DNA of 56,292 nucleotides from JANLSE01 sp038214135 (GTDB lineage: Bacteria > Chloroflexota > Chloroflexia > Chloroflexales > Roseiflexaceae): positions 1 through 56,292 of the forward strand of contig JBBQSD010000025.1 in NCBI GenBank assembly GCA_038214135.1, in the 5' to 3' direction. Of the stretch, positions 1 to 7,776 are shown in pieces. The first letter of the stretch is position 1, and every line of letters begins with the position of its first letter. Both the position numbers and the translations under genes were made by a program. The notes under the pieces are model-generated. The model was not told the origin of the DNA, made no database searches, and was given only the letters and a program-made list of their open reading frames with translations.

Positions 1-266
1 GTATCGAATGATGTGCCAAAATCGCCTTGAACAGAGCGCGAAATCCATTTCCAGTATTTGACAATAAATGGATCATCAACGCCATAACGGCGGCGTAGCG
101 CTTGGATCTGCTCTTGTGGTAAATTGCCGCCCTGAGCACGCAATTGGGCGATTTTCACGTCCAGAATAGAACCAGGAGGGAGCTGAATAATCCAGAACCC
201 AACAAACGATACCACGATCAGCAGTATGATCATATTAATAATGCGCCGGAGGATGTAGGCGACCAT
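1..266 (-). CDS. Oligopeptide-type ABC transporter permease, N-terminal part (cut by window edge)
   Basis: The first 88 codons of an inner-membrane permease of the DppB/OppB family are visible; the rest lies beyond base 1. Translation begins MVAYILRRIINMI, followed by one long hydrophobic segment, then a periplasmic stretch containing LRRRYGVDDPFIVKYWKW and QGDFGTSF, the usual N-terminal signature of these permeases. The ATG at 266 is preceded by GAGGAGAG at good spacing. It lies 143 bases behind the binding-protein gene on the same strand, so the two probably form one import operon for peptides or a similar substrate. The short extent limits substrate prediction. Confidence 0.85.
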   Translation of the reverse strand, partial: MVAYILRRIINMIILLIVVSFVGFWIIQLPPGSILDVKIAQLRAQGGNLPQEQIQALRRRYGVDDPFIVKYWKWISRSVQGDFGTSFD

Positions 267-331
267 AGGAATGCTCTCCTCAATGCTGCTGTGCAATGCC
301 ACCAACAATGGCGGCGAATGGGCCGATGAAC

Positions 332-380
332 GATTGGCGATGAGAGCCGGGGTTTCAGGCCCAATCCCTCATCGCCAATC
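332..380 (-). other. Stem-loop between binding-protein and permease genes
   Basis: Bases 332-344 (GATTGGCGATGAG) and 368-380 (CTCATCGCCAATC) form a perfect 13-bp inverted repeat around a 23-base loop. No T-run follows in the direction of transcription, so it is not a classic intrinsic terminator. Stem-loops at this place are known to stabilise the binding-protein part of ABC transporter mRNAs and lower permease output; that role is inferred here. Confidence 0.6.
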
Positions 381-409
381 ATCACCTGCTCATCAATCGA
401 GGTGCAGGT

Positions 410-2629
410 TTAGCCGCCGTGTGCTGACGGGTCGTCCCAGAACCAGGTCTCTGGATCATAAACGGCTGGTGCCGGGATGATCCACGGGTTGACGAAGCCA
501 CCCAAGCCTTCCTTCAACAGGTCGTCATGGGTTGGCACGTTCATGAGGCCCTTCTTAACCAAGATGATACGTGGTGGGTTGGAGATCGTTCCGCTGAAGA
601 ACGGCCCCTCCGTCACGTGAACCTTGATCATGTCCCACACCAACTGGTAGCGCTTGGTCGCATCCGGCTCAACCTTAGATTTGTCGTAGAGCTCGTGCAG
701 CTTCACAATCGCCGGGATGCTATCCTTCTCGCCATCATTGATGCGAGCCGGTGTGCGCTCCCATGGATCTTTGTCGAGCTGCTCCTTCTCGGCTGCTGTA
801 CCACGCAGGGTGTATGCCTGGCCGTGCAGTGCTGCCCAGCGGGAGTTCTCGTCAGCAACGACCCAGGATGCGTACACCAGGTGGTTCGGGCCATCGCCGA
901 CTTCCCAGGCCGTCTTCATTGGGATATCGCCAGCAGAATACTTCTCGTCGTAGCCAGTGGCTGGGATGGGCGTCAGCACTGAGTCAACGCCAATCGCCTT
1001 CCAGTCACGGACTAAGCGCTCGTTCTTCGAAAGGTGCTCGCCACCAGGTGCCTGGTCAGCCGGGTAGGTGACCTGGATCTGCAGTGGGCTACCATCTGGC
1101 AGTGTGCGCTTGCCATCGGCACCCTTCTTGTAACCAGCTGCGTCCAGCTTGGCCTCGGCGGCAGCGACATCATACTTGACATATGCGTCGCGCCACTCGG
1201 CATAGGCTGCCTTGGCCTGATCATTGACATTGTACTCAATCGCCTTGGGGCTCATGGTACCTGTTGTCAGTTCGCCAAGACCGAAGTAGACGGCCTTTTG
1301 TACGTCGGCCCGGTTATAGGCCAGCGAGAGTGCCTGGCGGAACTCTTTGTCGCGGAAGGCTGCGCGCAGCTTGACATCTTTGACATCCTGGTTGAAGAAG
1401 TACATCGAACCAGTGCCGGAGCCTGAGTCCCAGAAGCGAACTTCCAGGCCACTCTTGCCCTCGGCTGCCTTCAGATCCTGGATGTCGGAAAGCACCTGAT
1501 TATGGAAGTGTGCATGATCGGCCTTACCCTCGGTATAGGCCAACTTCTCAATTTCCTTATCCTTAACGGCTGTGACAATGATCGTATCGATGTATGGCAA
1601 CTGGTTGCCATCGCTATCAACTGCCCAGTAGTATGGGTTGCGGCCCCAGACAGCCCGCACGCCATCCTCAAAGGTGTCCAGCTTCCAGCCACCCAACCGT
1701 GGGCAGTCTGGGTTGTTATGGTTGAACTTCTGCTGGTGAATCTCATAGTCCTTGTTCGCATCTGGCTTGAGTACCGGATTGAACTGCTCCATATAGTGCT
1801 GTGGGATGACCCAGGCCGGTCCAATGAACATGTTCGTCCACATGGCCAGGCGATCAGCAGTCAATGGCGCTGGTGCATCGAAGATCATGTCGAACGAATA
1901 GTCGTCATTGGCCTTCAGCGTCATCAGGGTACCCTTACCGGAGCGGGCCTCATCGGGTGGGGAGTTAATCGGCTTCAGGCCGCTCGGGAACTCCTTCTCC
2001 TTGCCGTTGCCGCCGACGGTGTATTCCCACCAGTAGATAATGTCCTTGGTGGTGAATGGCTCGCCATCGGACCACTTGATGCCCTCGCGCATCTTGAACG
2101 ACCACTTGCTGGCATCGGCATTGGCTTCCCAGCTCTCAACGAAGCCAGGTCCAATTGCGAGGCCGTCCTTGAGCCAGCGCAATGGCGAAGCGCCATACTG
2201 GCTTTCGTGGATGAAACCAGTGATGCCCCAGTTGTTGTTATAGGTCTTATTCAGCACGCCACCATACTTGCCTGGCTTGAGCCACACATGTGGTGGGGTG
2301 TAGGGGTTCTTTGGCAGGCGCTCCTCAACTGGCTTGAGCTTGCCATCGGCAACCATCTTGGCCAGCATTGGGGCTTCTTTGAATTTGCTGGTGACGGCTG
2401 GAATGGCAGTGGCTGCTGGAACGGCAGTTGCGGCTACTGGAACGGCAGTTGCAGCACCGGCTGGGGCTGCGGTTGGTGCAGCAGCAGGAGCAGCCGTCGG
2501 AGCACCGGCTGGTGCTGCGGTCGGGGATGCTGGAGTGCCACCACCACAGGCGGCCAGGGTCGTCACGGCAGCCGAGGCGGCTGACATGCGCAGGAACCCA
2601 CGGCGGGTCAGCTTCTTCGTACGAAGCAT
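410..2629 (-). CDS. ABC transporter substrate-binding lipoprotein, family 5 (peptide type)
   Basis: This 739-residue exported lipoprotein captures a substrate, probably a peptide, for the permease encoded next to it. The N-terminus has a twin-arginine-like TRRGFLRM motif, a hydrophobic stretch and the lipobox LAAC, so it may use the Tat route before lipid attachment. An approximately 50-residue linker of Ala, Pro and Thr follows and then the large two-lobe binding domain, with family 5 features such as W-SF-MREG-KWSDG around residue 180 and YNRADV in the second half. ATG at 2629 is preceded by GAGGAGGAAT. It is longer than the usual 500-600 residues because of the linker and insertions. Substrate unknown. 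Confidence 0.9.
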   Translation of the reverse strand: MLRTKKLTRRGFLRMSAASAAVTTLAACGGGTPASPTAAPAGAPTAAPAAAPTAAPAGAATAVPVAATAVPAATAIPAVTSKFKEAPMLAKMVADGKLKPVEERLPKNPYTPPHVWLKPGKYGGVLNKTYNNNWGITGFIHESQYGASPLRWLKDGLAIGPGFVESWEANADASKWSFKMREGIKWSDGEPFTTKDIIYWWEYTVGGNGKEKEFPSGLKPINSPPDEARSGKGTLMTLKANDDYSFDMIFDAPAPLTADRLAMWTNMFIGPAWVIPQHYMEQFNPVLKPDANKDYEIHQQKFNHNNPDCPRLGGWKLDTFEDGVRAVWGRNPYYWAVDSDGNQLPYIDTIIVTAVKDKEIEKLAYTEGKADHAHFHNQVLSDIQDLKAAEGKSGLEVRFWDSGSGTGSMYFFNQDVKDVKLRAAFRDKEFRQALSLAYNRADVQKAVYFGLGELTTGTMSPKAIEYNVNDQAKAAYAEWRDAYVKYDVAAAEAKLDAAGYKKGADGKRTLPDGSPLQIQVTYPADQAPGGEHLSKNERLVRDWKAIGVDSVLTPIPATGYDEKYSAGDIPMKTAWEVGDGPNHLVYASWVVADENSRWAALHGQAYTLRGTAAEKEQLDKDPWERTPARINDGEKDSIPAIVKLHELYDKSKVEPDATKRYQLVWDMIKVHVTEGPFFSGTISNPPRIILVKKGLMNVPTHDDLLKEGLGGFVNPWIIPAPAVYDPETWFWDDPSAHGG

Positions 2630-2650
2630 TGGTTATTCCTCCTCATCGAG

Positions 2651-2688
2651 CAACAGCAACATGCTGTTGGCGTTCCAAACTATGGAAC
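2651..2688 (-). promoter_or_regulatory. Two consecutive hairpins in the leader of the binding-protein gene
   Basis: Within the predicted leader, CAACAGCA (2651-2658) pairs with TGCTGTTG (2662-2669) around three bases, and GTTCCA (2672-2677) pairs with TGGAAC (2683-2688) around five. They sit just before the ribosome binding site. They could protect the transcript or tune initiation; no ligand-binding class was recognised. Confidence 0.4.
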
Positions 2689-2777
2689 ATTATTAGAGAA
2701 TCTGTACGAGGTCGAGAAGTATCGGGTAAACTTCTGCCGTTGACCTCCTCTCTTTTTGGTAGGGAATATGCACGATT

Positions 2778-2806
2778 ATTGTACTGATATTCCATAGGCT
2801 TGTCAA
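2778..2806 (-). promoter_or_regulatory. Sigma-70-type promoter of the ABC transporter operon
   Basis: On the minus strand TTGACA (2801-2806) and TACAAT (2778-2783) are separated by exactly 17 bases. Transcription would start near 2771, giving a leader of about 140 bases before the ATG at 2629. Confidence 0.75.
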
Positions 2807-2846
2807 ACTTATCAGTTATTTCTCACAAATCATTCATTGTGAGTTA

Positions 2847-2905
2847 GCCCTCACCCCTGCTGCGCTGCCCCTCTCCCATTGGGAGCGGGCGTTAGGGGTG
2901 AGGGC
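2847..2905. repeat. GC-rich REP-like palindrome (copy a)
   Basis: A left arm reading CCCTCACCCC and CCCCTCTCCC is mirrored by an imperfect right arm ending GGGGTGAGGG. The same design recurs at 3443, 12897, 25723, 32079 and 38036. Here it ends just beyond the stop codon of the 142-residue gene. Confidence 0.7.
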
Positions 2906-2912
2906 CAACCGA

Positions 2913-3341
2913 TCAGACCCTAACCCCCAATCGCGTTGCCAGATCATTCAGCCATGTGGGGAGTTGCGAAGCACTTTCATCACGAATGTTTGGCATTACT
3001 ACACGATCAATCCCCAGCGTTGCAAGTGTCAGGCGGCAATCATAGCGATCACGCTTACATTCGATCTTGCCATCTGCCTGTCGGCCATCGCGCAATTGCA
3101 CATCAACATTCAGATTATATGGATAGACACTCGGCCCATAGGCATAATAATTGACACCCTCCGGCCAGGGGAGCGTCGCATTGATCCGTTCAACCGTCAT
3201 GCCCTGGCGGTTAAGCATATAGATAACCACTTCGCTATGGGAGAAAAAGACAGGCGGGCGCAGGAGGTAGGCGGTGATCGATCCGGTGACACACAGGGTG
3301 ATCAAGCAGGATGTGAGGATGAGGGCGCGGTTTGCTGTCAT
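2913..3341 (-). CDS. Small membrane-anchored protein of unknown function (paralogue 1)
   Basis: This 142-residue protein has one N-terminal hydrophobic segment (about residues 6-28) and an external domain; no known family was recognised. It is clearly related to the 146-residue product at 3528-3968. Both share a Val-Ile/Gly-Tyr region just after the membrane segment, a G(M/I)..ER(I) stretch, a W-P-(E/D) turn, a YG motif, and a closing C-K-x4-x-C pair (ECKRDRYDC here, DCKNGDHTC there) followed by L-(G/N)-I. The two cysteines may form a disulphide outside the cell. Codon use resembles its neighbours. The gap to the next gene holds two repeat elements, so joint transcription is uncertain. Confidence 0.75.
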   Translation of the reverse strand: MTANRALILTSCLITLCVTGSITAYLLRPPVFFSHSEVVIYMLNRQGMTVERINATLPWPEGVNYYAYGPSVYPYNLNVDVQLRDGRQADGKIECKRDRYDCRLTLATLGIDRVVMPNIRDESASQLPTWLNDLATRLGVRV

Positions 3342-3351
3342 ACTCCAACCC

Positions 3352-3387
3352 AGGATTCAGAATTCAGGAGTCAGAAGTCAGAATTGC
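3352..3387. repeat. GAGTCAG heptamer array (locus 1)
   Basis: The stretch reads ATTCAG-AATTCAG-GAGTCAG-AAGTCAG-AATT, heptamer-like units with consensus (G/A)AGTCAG. Further arrays are at about 3510, 15124, 25690, 26960, 27039, 29504, 30225 and 38379. Confidence 0.7.
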
Positions 3388-3398
3388 AACCAGGGTAG

Positions 3399-3419
3399 AG
3401 ACGCTCCAACGGAGCGTCT
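3399..3419. repeat. Short hairpin AGACGCTCC-AAC-GGAGCGTCT
   Basis: Nine-base arms pair perfectly around AAC. A near copy with one mismatch is at 15090-15110, inside the 3' end of mobA, so this is a dispersed element rather than a gene-specific terminator. Confidence 0.7.
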
Positions 3420-3442
3420 GAATAGCTACGTTCAGGAATTTA

Positions 3443-3500
3443 ACCTCACCCCGCCCTGCGGGCTCCCCTCTCCGCACCGGAGAGGGGCCGGGGGTGAGGA
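3443..3500. repeat. GC-rich REP-like palindrome (copy b)
   Basis: CCTCACCCCG... CCCCTCTCCG is mirrored by CGGAGAGGGG... GGGGGTGAGG. It belongs to the same family as copy a. Confidence 0.7.
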
Positions 3501-3509
3501 CAGTTCTTT

Positions 3510-3526
3510 ATTCTGACTCCTCAAGA
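3510..3526. repeat. TGACTCC heptamer (locus 2), next to a stop codon
   Basis: TTCTGACTCCTCAAG ends one base before the stop codon of the 146-residue gene on the minus strand. Confidence 0.5.
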
Positions 3527-3527
3527 C

Positions 3528-3968
3528 CTACTCCCACGGAAATTTCCCTGCCCGTATTGCCGTCACCCGCGCCTCCAACCAGGTAAACAGCGGCATGTCG
3601 TGTGTTTCCGTCAGATCAGGAACAGGTGTTGGGCCAATATTGAGGCGCGGGAAGGCGATTTCGCAGGTATGATCGCCATTCTTACAATCGATTCGCCCGC
3701 CAATCTGGCCTTTACCCGGTACAATCACCAGCAGATTGGCTCCATAGGTAATATCGTTGATCTGGTCCGGCCAACCCTGATCAATATAGATTCGTTCATA
3801 GGCGATGCCATGTTGTTCGAGGCCATATCCAATCGCATCGACACGTTCTGTGAACGTGCGCGGGCGCAACACAATCGCCAGAGTACCAACTAGAACACAC
3901 GCAAGGCACAGCCCGGCAATCAGGGCGATGGCGCGTTGGATGGTACTGCGACTCTGCATGGCATACAC
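3528..3968 (-). CDS. Small membrane-anchored protein of unknown function (paralogue 2)
   Basis: This 146-residue protein starts at a GTG (3968), or possibly at the in-frame ATG at 3959; neither has a convincing ribosome binding site. One hydrophobic segment spans about residues 13-33, followed by an external domain with DCKNGDHTC, matching the ECKRDRYDC of the neighbouring 142-residue product. The two are paralogues from a local duplication that has diverged strongly. It lies between its paralogue and the large VWA membrane protein, all on the minus strand, so a common role in the envelope is possible. I do not recognise a named family and give no function. Confidence 0.75.
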   Translation of the reverse strand: MYAMQSRSTIQRAIALIAGLCLACVLVGTLAIVLRPRTFTERVDAIGYGLEQHGIAYERIYIDQGWPDQINDITYGANLLVIVPGKGQIGGRIDCKNGDHTCEIAFPRLNIGPTPVPDLTETHDMPLFTWLEARVTAIRAGKFPWE

Positions 3969-4062
3969 AAAATAATAAGGTAACGTTGTTCAATTGTATC
4001 ATGGCCTGAATGGACATACATGGATAAGATGGTGCGTTGTGATCCGTCAGTCTGCCTACGAT

Positions 4063-4084
4063 GGGGCGATTCACGAATCGCCCC
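4063..4084. repeat. Short hairpin of the GGGGCG-N-CGCCCC family
   Basis: GGGGCGATTC pairs perfectly with GAATCGCCCC around AC. Related palindromes are at 23168-23187 and 42706-42727. Confidence 0.7.
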
Positions 4085-4100
4085 TACCTTGTGGCGAACA

Positions 4101-4154
4101 CAACCCATTCATCAAACGCAACCCATTCATCAAACGCAACCCACTCATCAACAA
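4101..4154. repeat. 18-bp tandem repeat, three units
   Basis: CAACCCATTCATCAAACG occurs at 4101-4118 and 4119-4136; a degenerate third unit follows at 4137-4154. It lies immediately beyond the stop codon of the VWA gene. Units are too short and unspaced for a CRISPR array. Confidence 0.8.
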
Positions 4155-4159
4155 TGGAC

Positions 4160-7042
4160 CTACTTCTTCTCGCGCCGCGCTCGTTGTTTGGCGGCCATCA
4201 GGCGTGCGAAACGCTCTTCGGCATCAGCAGGGGCAGGCGGCTCGGCTGGTTGGGTTGGTGGGGGCGATGCAGATGAGGGAGACGCAGCATTGGTTGGTGG
4301 AGACGCAACATTTTGCGGAGACACACTATCTTGCGTCTGTACTTGTGCCGCAGTGCGTGCCATGCTGGTTCCAGCGCGTTGTTTTGCGGCATTCAGGCGC
4401 GTCAGGGTTGGTGCTGTCGTTGCAGATGCGGTTGTGCGTCGGCGCGCAAGCCATGGAATAACATCGCTGGCACGCAACATCAGGCGGCGAACGGCAATAT
4501 CGATTGGCCAGAGCAACAACGCCAGCCATAATAATGGTAGCCCAATCTCACGCACCGAGCCAACAATCTGTGGTGAAGGATCAAAGGCAGCGCTGGCTGG
4601 CGGCCCAACACGGCCACCACTGATTGTTGACATATCGCGCAATAGCTGCGGGTTGGAGCGCTGGTCGCTATATTCGAGTGAATAGCTCACCGCCAACCCA
4701 CTCGTCACAATTCCCACTGCCTGGCCATTGGCGTTTGCCGCAGCAACCTGGGCCAGATACACTCCTGGATTGCCAGTTTCTGCGATTGCACGATAGCGGC
4801 CTGGACCAACCTGATTGAAGCGCAACTCACTACCGGTACTATCTGGCGCAACCAGGCGCGATTGCAACACCAGATCATTAAGCGGGCGTCCCTGCGGATC
4901 AACGGCGGTCAGTTCCAGCAGTGATTGCGCCCCCGATGTCGTGGTTCGCAGCGTCAGTGCGCCATTATCGCGTGGTGGCAGCAACAGATCCACCAACCCG
5001 CCAACGAAGCTCGGGAATTGGTTCCAGCCAACCCAATCCTTGGCCCATTTGCCCTGCATATCGCTCGTCCAGGCCACCGAACGTCCAAGCCCATACTGCC
5101 ATTGAGCCAATACAGGTTTGCCATCGGGCGTGACCAGAATCGTCCGCGCTGCCTGTTTGGTTTCGACACCATTATAGCCATACAGCTTTGGCAGGCCGCC
5201 CAGATCACGAACAATCGGTGATTGCAGTGCGATAATCGGCGTCACAGGCTGTTCGACAATATCACGTCCAGCGACGATCACGGTCTCCTGAAGAAACAGT
5301 GCTGGTACTTGTTCTGCACGCTCGACACGAATAAAGCGCCCGCCACCGCGTTTGGCAATATCGGCAAGATTAGGGTTGGCATCGCTTCCAATCGCAATCG
5401 TGGAGATCGTAATGCCCTGCGAACGCATCTGATCCACCAGATCGCCATAGTTACTATCGGCGATGCCATCGGTTAACAGCAACACATGTTTGATGCGGGC
5501 GTTTGTTGCAGCCAGTGCCTGAGCAGCCTGTTCGACGCCAGGGCGAATATTGGTGCCACCACCGGCGCTGAAATTGCCAAGCGCGCGCTCAATATCGGCA
5601 GCCAGTGGAAGCTGCTGCATGGGCAGAATCGTCTCTGCAATATCATCAAACACCACCAGCCCGATTTGGTCACGCTGGCTCAGCCCAAGGCTGGCCTGAT
5701 AGACTGCTTCTTTGGCCAGATCAAGCTTGGTTCGGCTACTATTGCCAGATGCTTCCTGCATGCTGCCACTGCGATCAATCACCATGACGAGCGCCAGATC
5801 GGGCTGCTTGGTTGTGTCGAGCGGATCAAGATTAACCGGCAGAACATCCTCAAGGCTGCGGCCAATACTATCGGCGGGAGCGCGCCGATACCCTCCAGCG
5901 CCATAGGAATCAATCCCACCAATCATGGCCAGTCCACGCCCAAGTTCCTGAACATAGGCAGGCAGAATCTTGAGTAACTCTGGTGGCATCTCGCGGGCAG
6001 GGGTATCGACAATCACCACGCCTGCATAATCGCCAAGTTGTGTGAGCGTGGCCGGTGCCTGATTGGGTGCGCTAAGATCTACCCGCACGCCGACAGCGAT
6101 TAGCGCCGATTGGAGCGCGACGGCTCGCGCGGGTTGGCTGGCGATCAGCAGAATCCGTGGCGGGCCCTGGACTTCGGTGAATGCGGCAGCCCGATTATTC
6201 TGCGGTTCTGTGTCGCCCTGGGCCTCAAGGCGGGCCTCGATCCGCCGGAAACCAGCCTGACCAGCCGGAATCTGTACGGCAATCTCGCTCTTCCCTGCTG
6301 CAAGCGTCAGATCTTGCACGCCAGCCAGTTGGCCATCGACAAATACCTGCAAGCGCCCTGTTGTTGCATAGGATGAACTGAGCGACACACTCAGGCTGAT
6401 CTGCTGGCCCTCACGAGCACTGGTTGGCGCATTCAGGCCGCTCACAATCACATCAGGGCCACGTTCGCCAGGTAATTCAATTGTGTCGATTGGCACACCA
6501 CGTACCGCTGCCAAGCGTGCAGCATCTGCGGCCCGCCCGCTATTCTCGCCACCATCGGAGAGTAATATAAGCCGCTTCTGGGTTTCGGCAGGAAAAAGCG
6601 CCAGGCCAAGCTGGAGTGCGCTCTGAATATCGGTGCGGGTTGTGATTGGTACCGAGCCGATGCGGCCCAATTCTGCCAGCGAACCAGGCGCTCGCTCAAC
6701 CAGCGCGTTCTGCCCGAATACAACAACCGCCGCCTGATCATTTGCTGGCATGGCCGCTAGAGCCTGGTTGATATAACGGCTGGCTTGTTCGCGCTGGGAG
6801 GGTGCAACAGAATCGGAGGCATCGAGTAGGAAAACCGTTGTTACTTCGCGGACTGGCCGGATGATCTGGATTCCAGCAATAGCCAACACAAGCGCTATCA
6901 GAATGCTGCTACGTAGTGTCAGGCTACCCCACAGACGCCAGGGCACCAACCGCCGAGGCGCTAACAGAGTCAGCGTCCAGAGCATCGGGAGCAGAATCAG
7001 TAGCGCAAGCGCTACAGGTGCGATGAAGGAGATTGATATCAT
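4160..7042 (-). CDS. Large membrane protein with two von Willebrand A domains
   Basis: This 960-residue protein has two N-terminal membrane helices (about residues 5-27 and 44-62), a VWA-like domain with metal-site motif DASDS near residue 72, a glutamine-amidotransferase-like fold region near 297 (RILLIASQPA), and a second, canonical VWA domain with DRSGS near 422. A Bat-like all-beta region follows, then a last membrane helix near 841 and a disordered Pro/Ala/Ser-rich cytoplasmic tail ending in basic residues. Such proteins are scaffolds in the envelope, often next to MoxR ATPases; none is adjacent here. ATG at 7042 has only a weak ribosome binding site. Partners are probably the two small anchored proteins downstream, by position only. 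Confidence 0.9.
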   Translation of the reverse strand: MISISFIAPVALALLILLPMLWTLTLLAPRRLVPWRLWGSLTLRSSILIALVLAIAGIQIIRPVREVTTVFLLDASDSVAPSQREQASRYINQALAAMPANDQAAVVVFGQNALVERAPGSLAELGRIGSVPITTRTDIQSALQLGLALFPAETQKRLILLSDGGENSGRAADAARLAAVRGVPIDTIELPGERGPDVIVSGLNAPTSAREGQQISLSVSLSSSYATTGRLQVFVDGQLAGVQDLTLAAGKSEIAVQIPAGQAGFRRIEARLEAQGDTEPQNNRAAAFTEVQGPPRILLIASQPARAVALQSALIAVGVRVDLSAPNQAPATLTQLGDYAGVVIVDTPAREMPPELLKILPAYVQELGRGLAMIGGIDSYGAGGYRRAPADSIGRSLEDVLPVNLDPLDTTKQPDLALVMVIDRSGSMQEASGNSSRTKLDLAKEAVYQASLGLSQRDQIGLVVFDDIAETILPMQQLPLAADIERALGNFSAGGGTNIRPGVEQAAQALAATNARIKHVLLLTDGIADSNYGDLVDQMRSQGITISTIAIGSDANPNLADIAKRGGGRFIRVERAEQVPALFLQETVIVAGRDIVEQPVTPIIALQSPIVRDLGGLPKLYGYNGVETKQAARTILVTPDGKPVLAQWQYGLGRSVAWTSDMQGKWAKDWVGWNQFPSFVGGLVDLLLPPRDNGALTLRTTTSGAQSLLELTAVDPQGRPLNDLVLQSRLVAPDSTGSELRFNQVGPGRYRAIAETGNPGVYLAQVAAANANGQAVGIVTSGLAVSYSLEYSDQRSNPQLLRDMSTISGGRVGPPASAAFDPSPQIVGSVREIGLPLLWLALLLWPIDIAVRRLMLRASDVIPWLARRRTTASATTAPTLTRLNAAKQRAGTSMARTAAQVQTQDSVSPQNVASPPTNAASPSSASPPPTQPAEPPAPADAEERFARLMAAKQRARREKK

Positions 7043-7228
7043 GGGCTTCTATGAGGCAAGAGTAATACTTCAGTATAGCACGTTCTTAACCCAACGAACC
7101 GTTGCAGAATGAGAAGAATATTGGTGTTACAGGTATATCAAATATGGTAAAAAAGAGTACAATACACGCCTAGCGCCGCTCCCCGTCTGATCCGGCGATT
7201 TGGCAATCCATAACATATGGAGATCGCC

Positions 7229-7675
7229 GTGCCGAATACATCTGACTCTGCTTCCAATTCTGAATCAGAGCAACCCACGAACTCACAAGATCAGCGCAAT
7301 CAACAGATTGTACTGATTGTTGATGATGAGCAGCAGGTACTCGATATCGCTCGCCGTATGACTGAGCGGCTTGGGTATCAGGTTCTGACGGAGTCTAATC
7401 CACATGCGGCATTTGCGCGCTATACAAACGAATATGCGCAGATTGTGTGTGTGTTGCTCGATCTTGCGATGCGACCGATCAATGGCCTGCAATTGTTTGC
7501 AATGATGCAGGTGATTAATCCGCATGTGCGTGCGATCCTGTGCAGTGGCTATGGTGAGTCGGATTCTGTGGAAGATGCTATCGGCCTGGGGGTTGTTGGC
7601 TTCTTGCCAAAACCCTACCGCATTGACGAACTTCGCCAGGTGCTGGTGCAGGTGCTGGCTGAGAACACCGGTTGA
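7229..7675 (+). CDS. Stand-alone response-regulator receiver protein
   Basis: A 148-residue cytoplasmic receiver domain without an output domain. The acidic pocket LIVDDE, the phospho-acceptor Asp in VLLDLAM and the Lys in LPKPY are all present, so it should be phosphorylatable. A hydrophilic, Ser/Asn/Gln-rich stretch of about 25 residues precedes the domain. I prefer GTG at 7229 because GGAG lies six bases upstream; an in-frame ATG at 7217 has no ribosome binding site. No histidine kinase is adjacent. Single-domain receivers usually relay phosphate or bind a partner; the partner is unknown. Confidence 0.85.
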   Translation: MPNTSDSASNSESEQPTNSQDQRNQQIVLIVDDEQQVLDIARRMTERLGYQVLTESNPHAAFARYTNEYAQIVCVLLDLAMRPINGLQLFAMMQVINPHVRAILCSGYGESDSVEDAIGLGVVGFLPKPYRIDELRQVLVQVLAENTG

Positions 7676-7726
7676 ATGAACCACTAAACATCCGCCTTTA
7701 GTTGGTGACATAAATCACAAATAAAC

Positions 7727-7745
7727 GGTATTCTTGGAGAATACC
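7727..7745. other. Hairpin between receiver gene and SDR gene
   Basis: GGTATTCT and AGAATACC form a perfect 8-bp stem around TGG. There is no T-run, so a terminator role is doubtful; it may be an operator or mRNA element of the SDR gene. Confidence 0.4.
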
Positions 7746-7776
7746 CGATTTGTCGATATTTCAGAGGAGTGTCTTC

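Noticed and set aside
1502..2584. A 360-codon plus-strand frame inside the binding-protein gene
   Set aside because: It mirrors the Ala/Pro-rich linker and conserved domain of the real gene; no start signal and no family.
4101..4154. Possible CRISPR-like array
   Set aside because: Units are 18 bases, adjacent without spacers, and no cas gene is nearby.
7727..7745. Intrinsic terminator of the receiver gene
   Set aside because: The stem is perfect, but there is no T-run on either strand.
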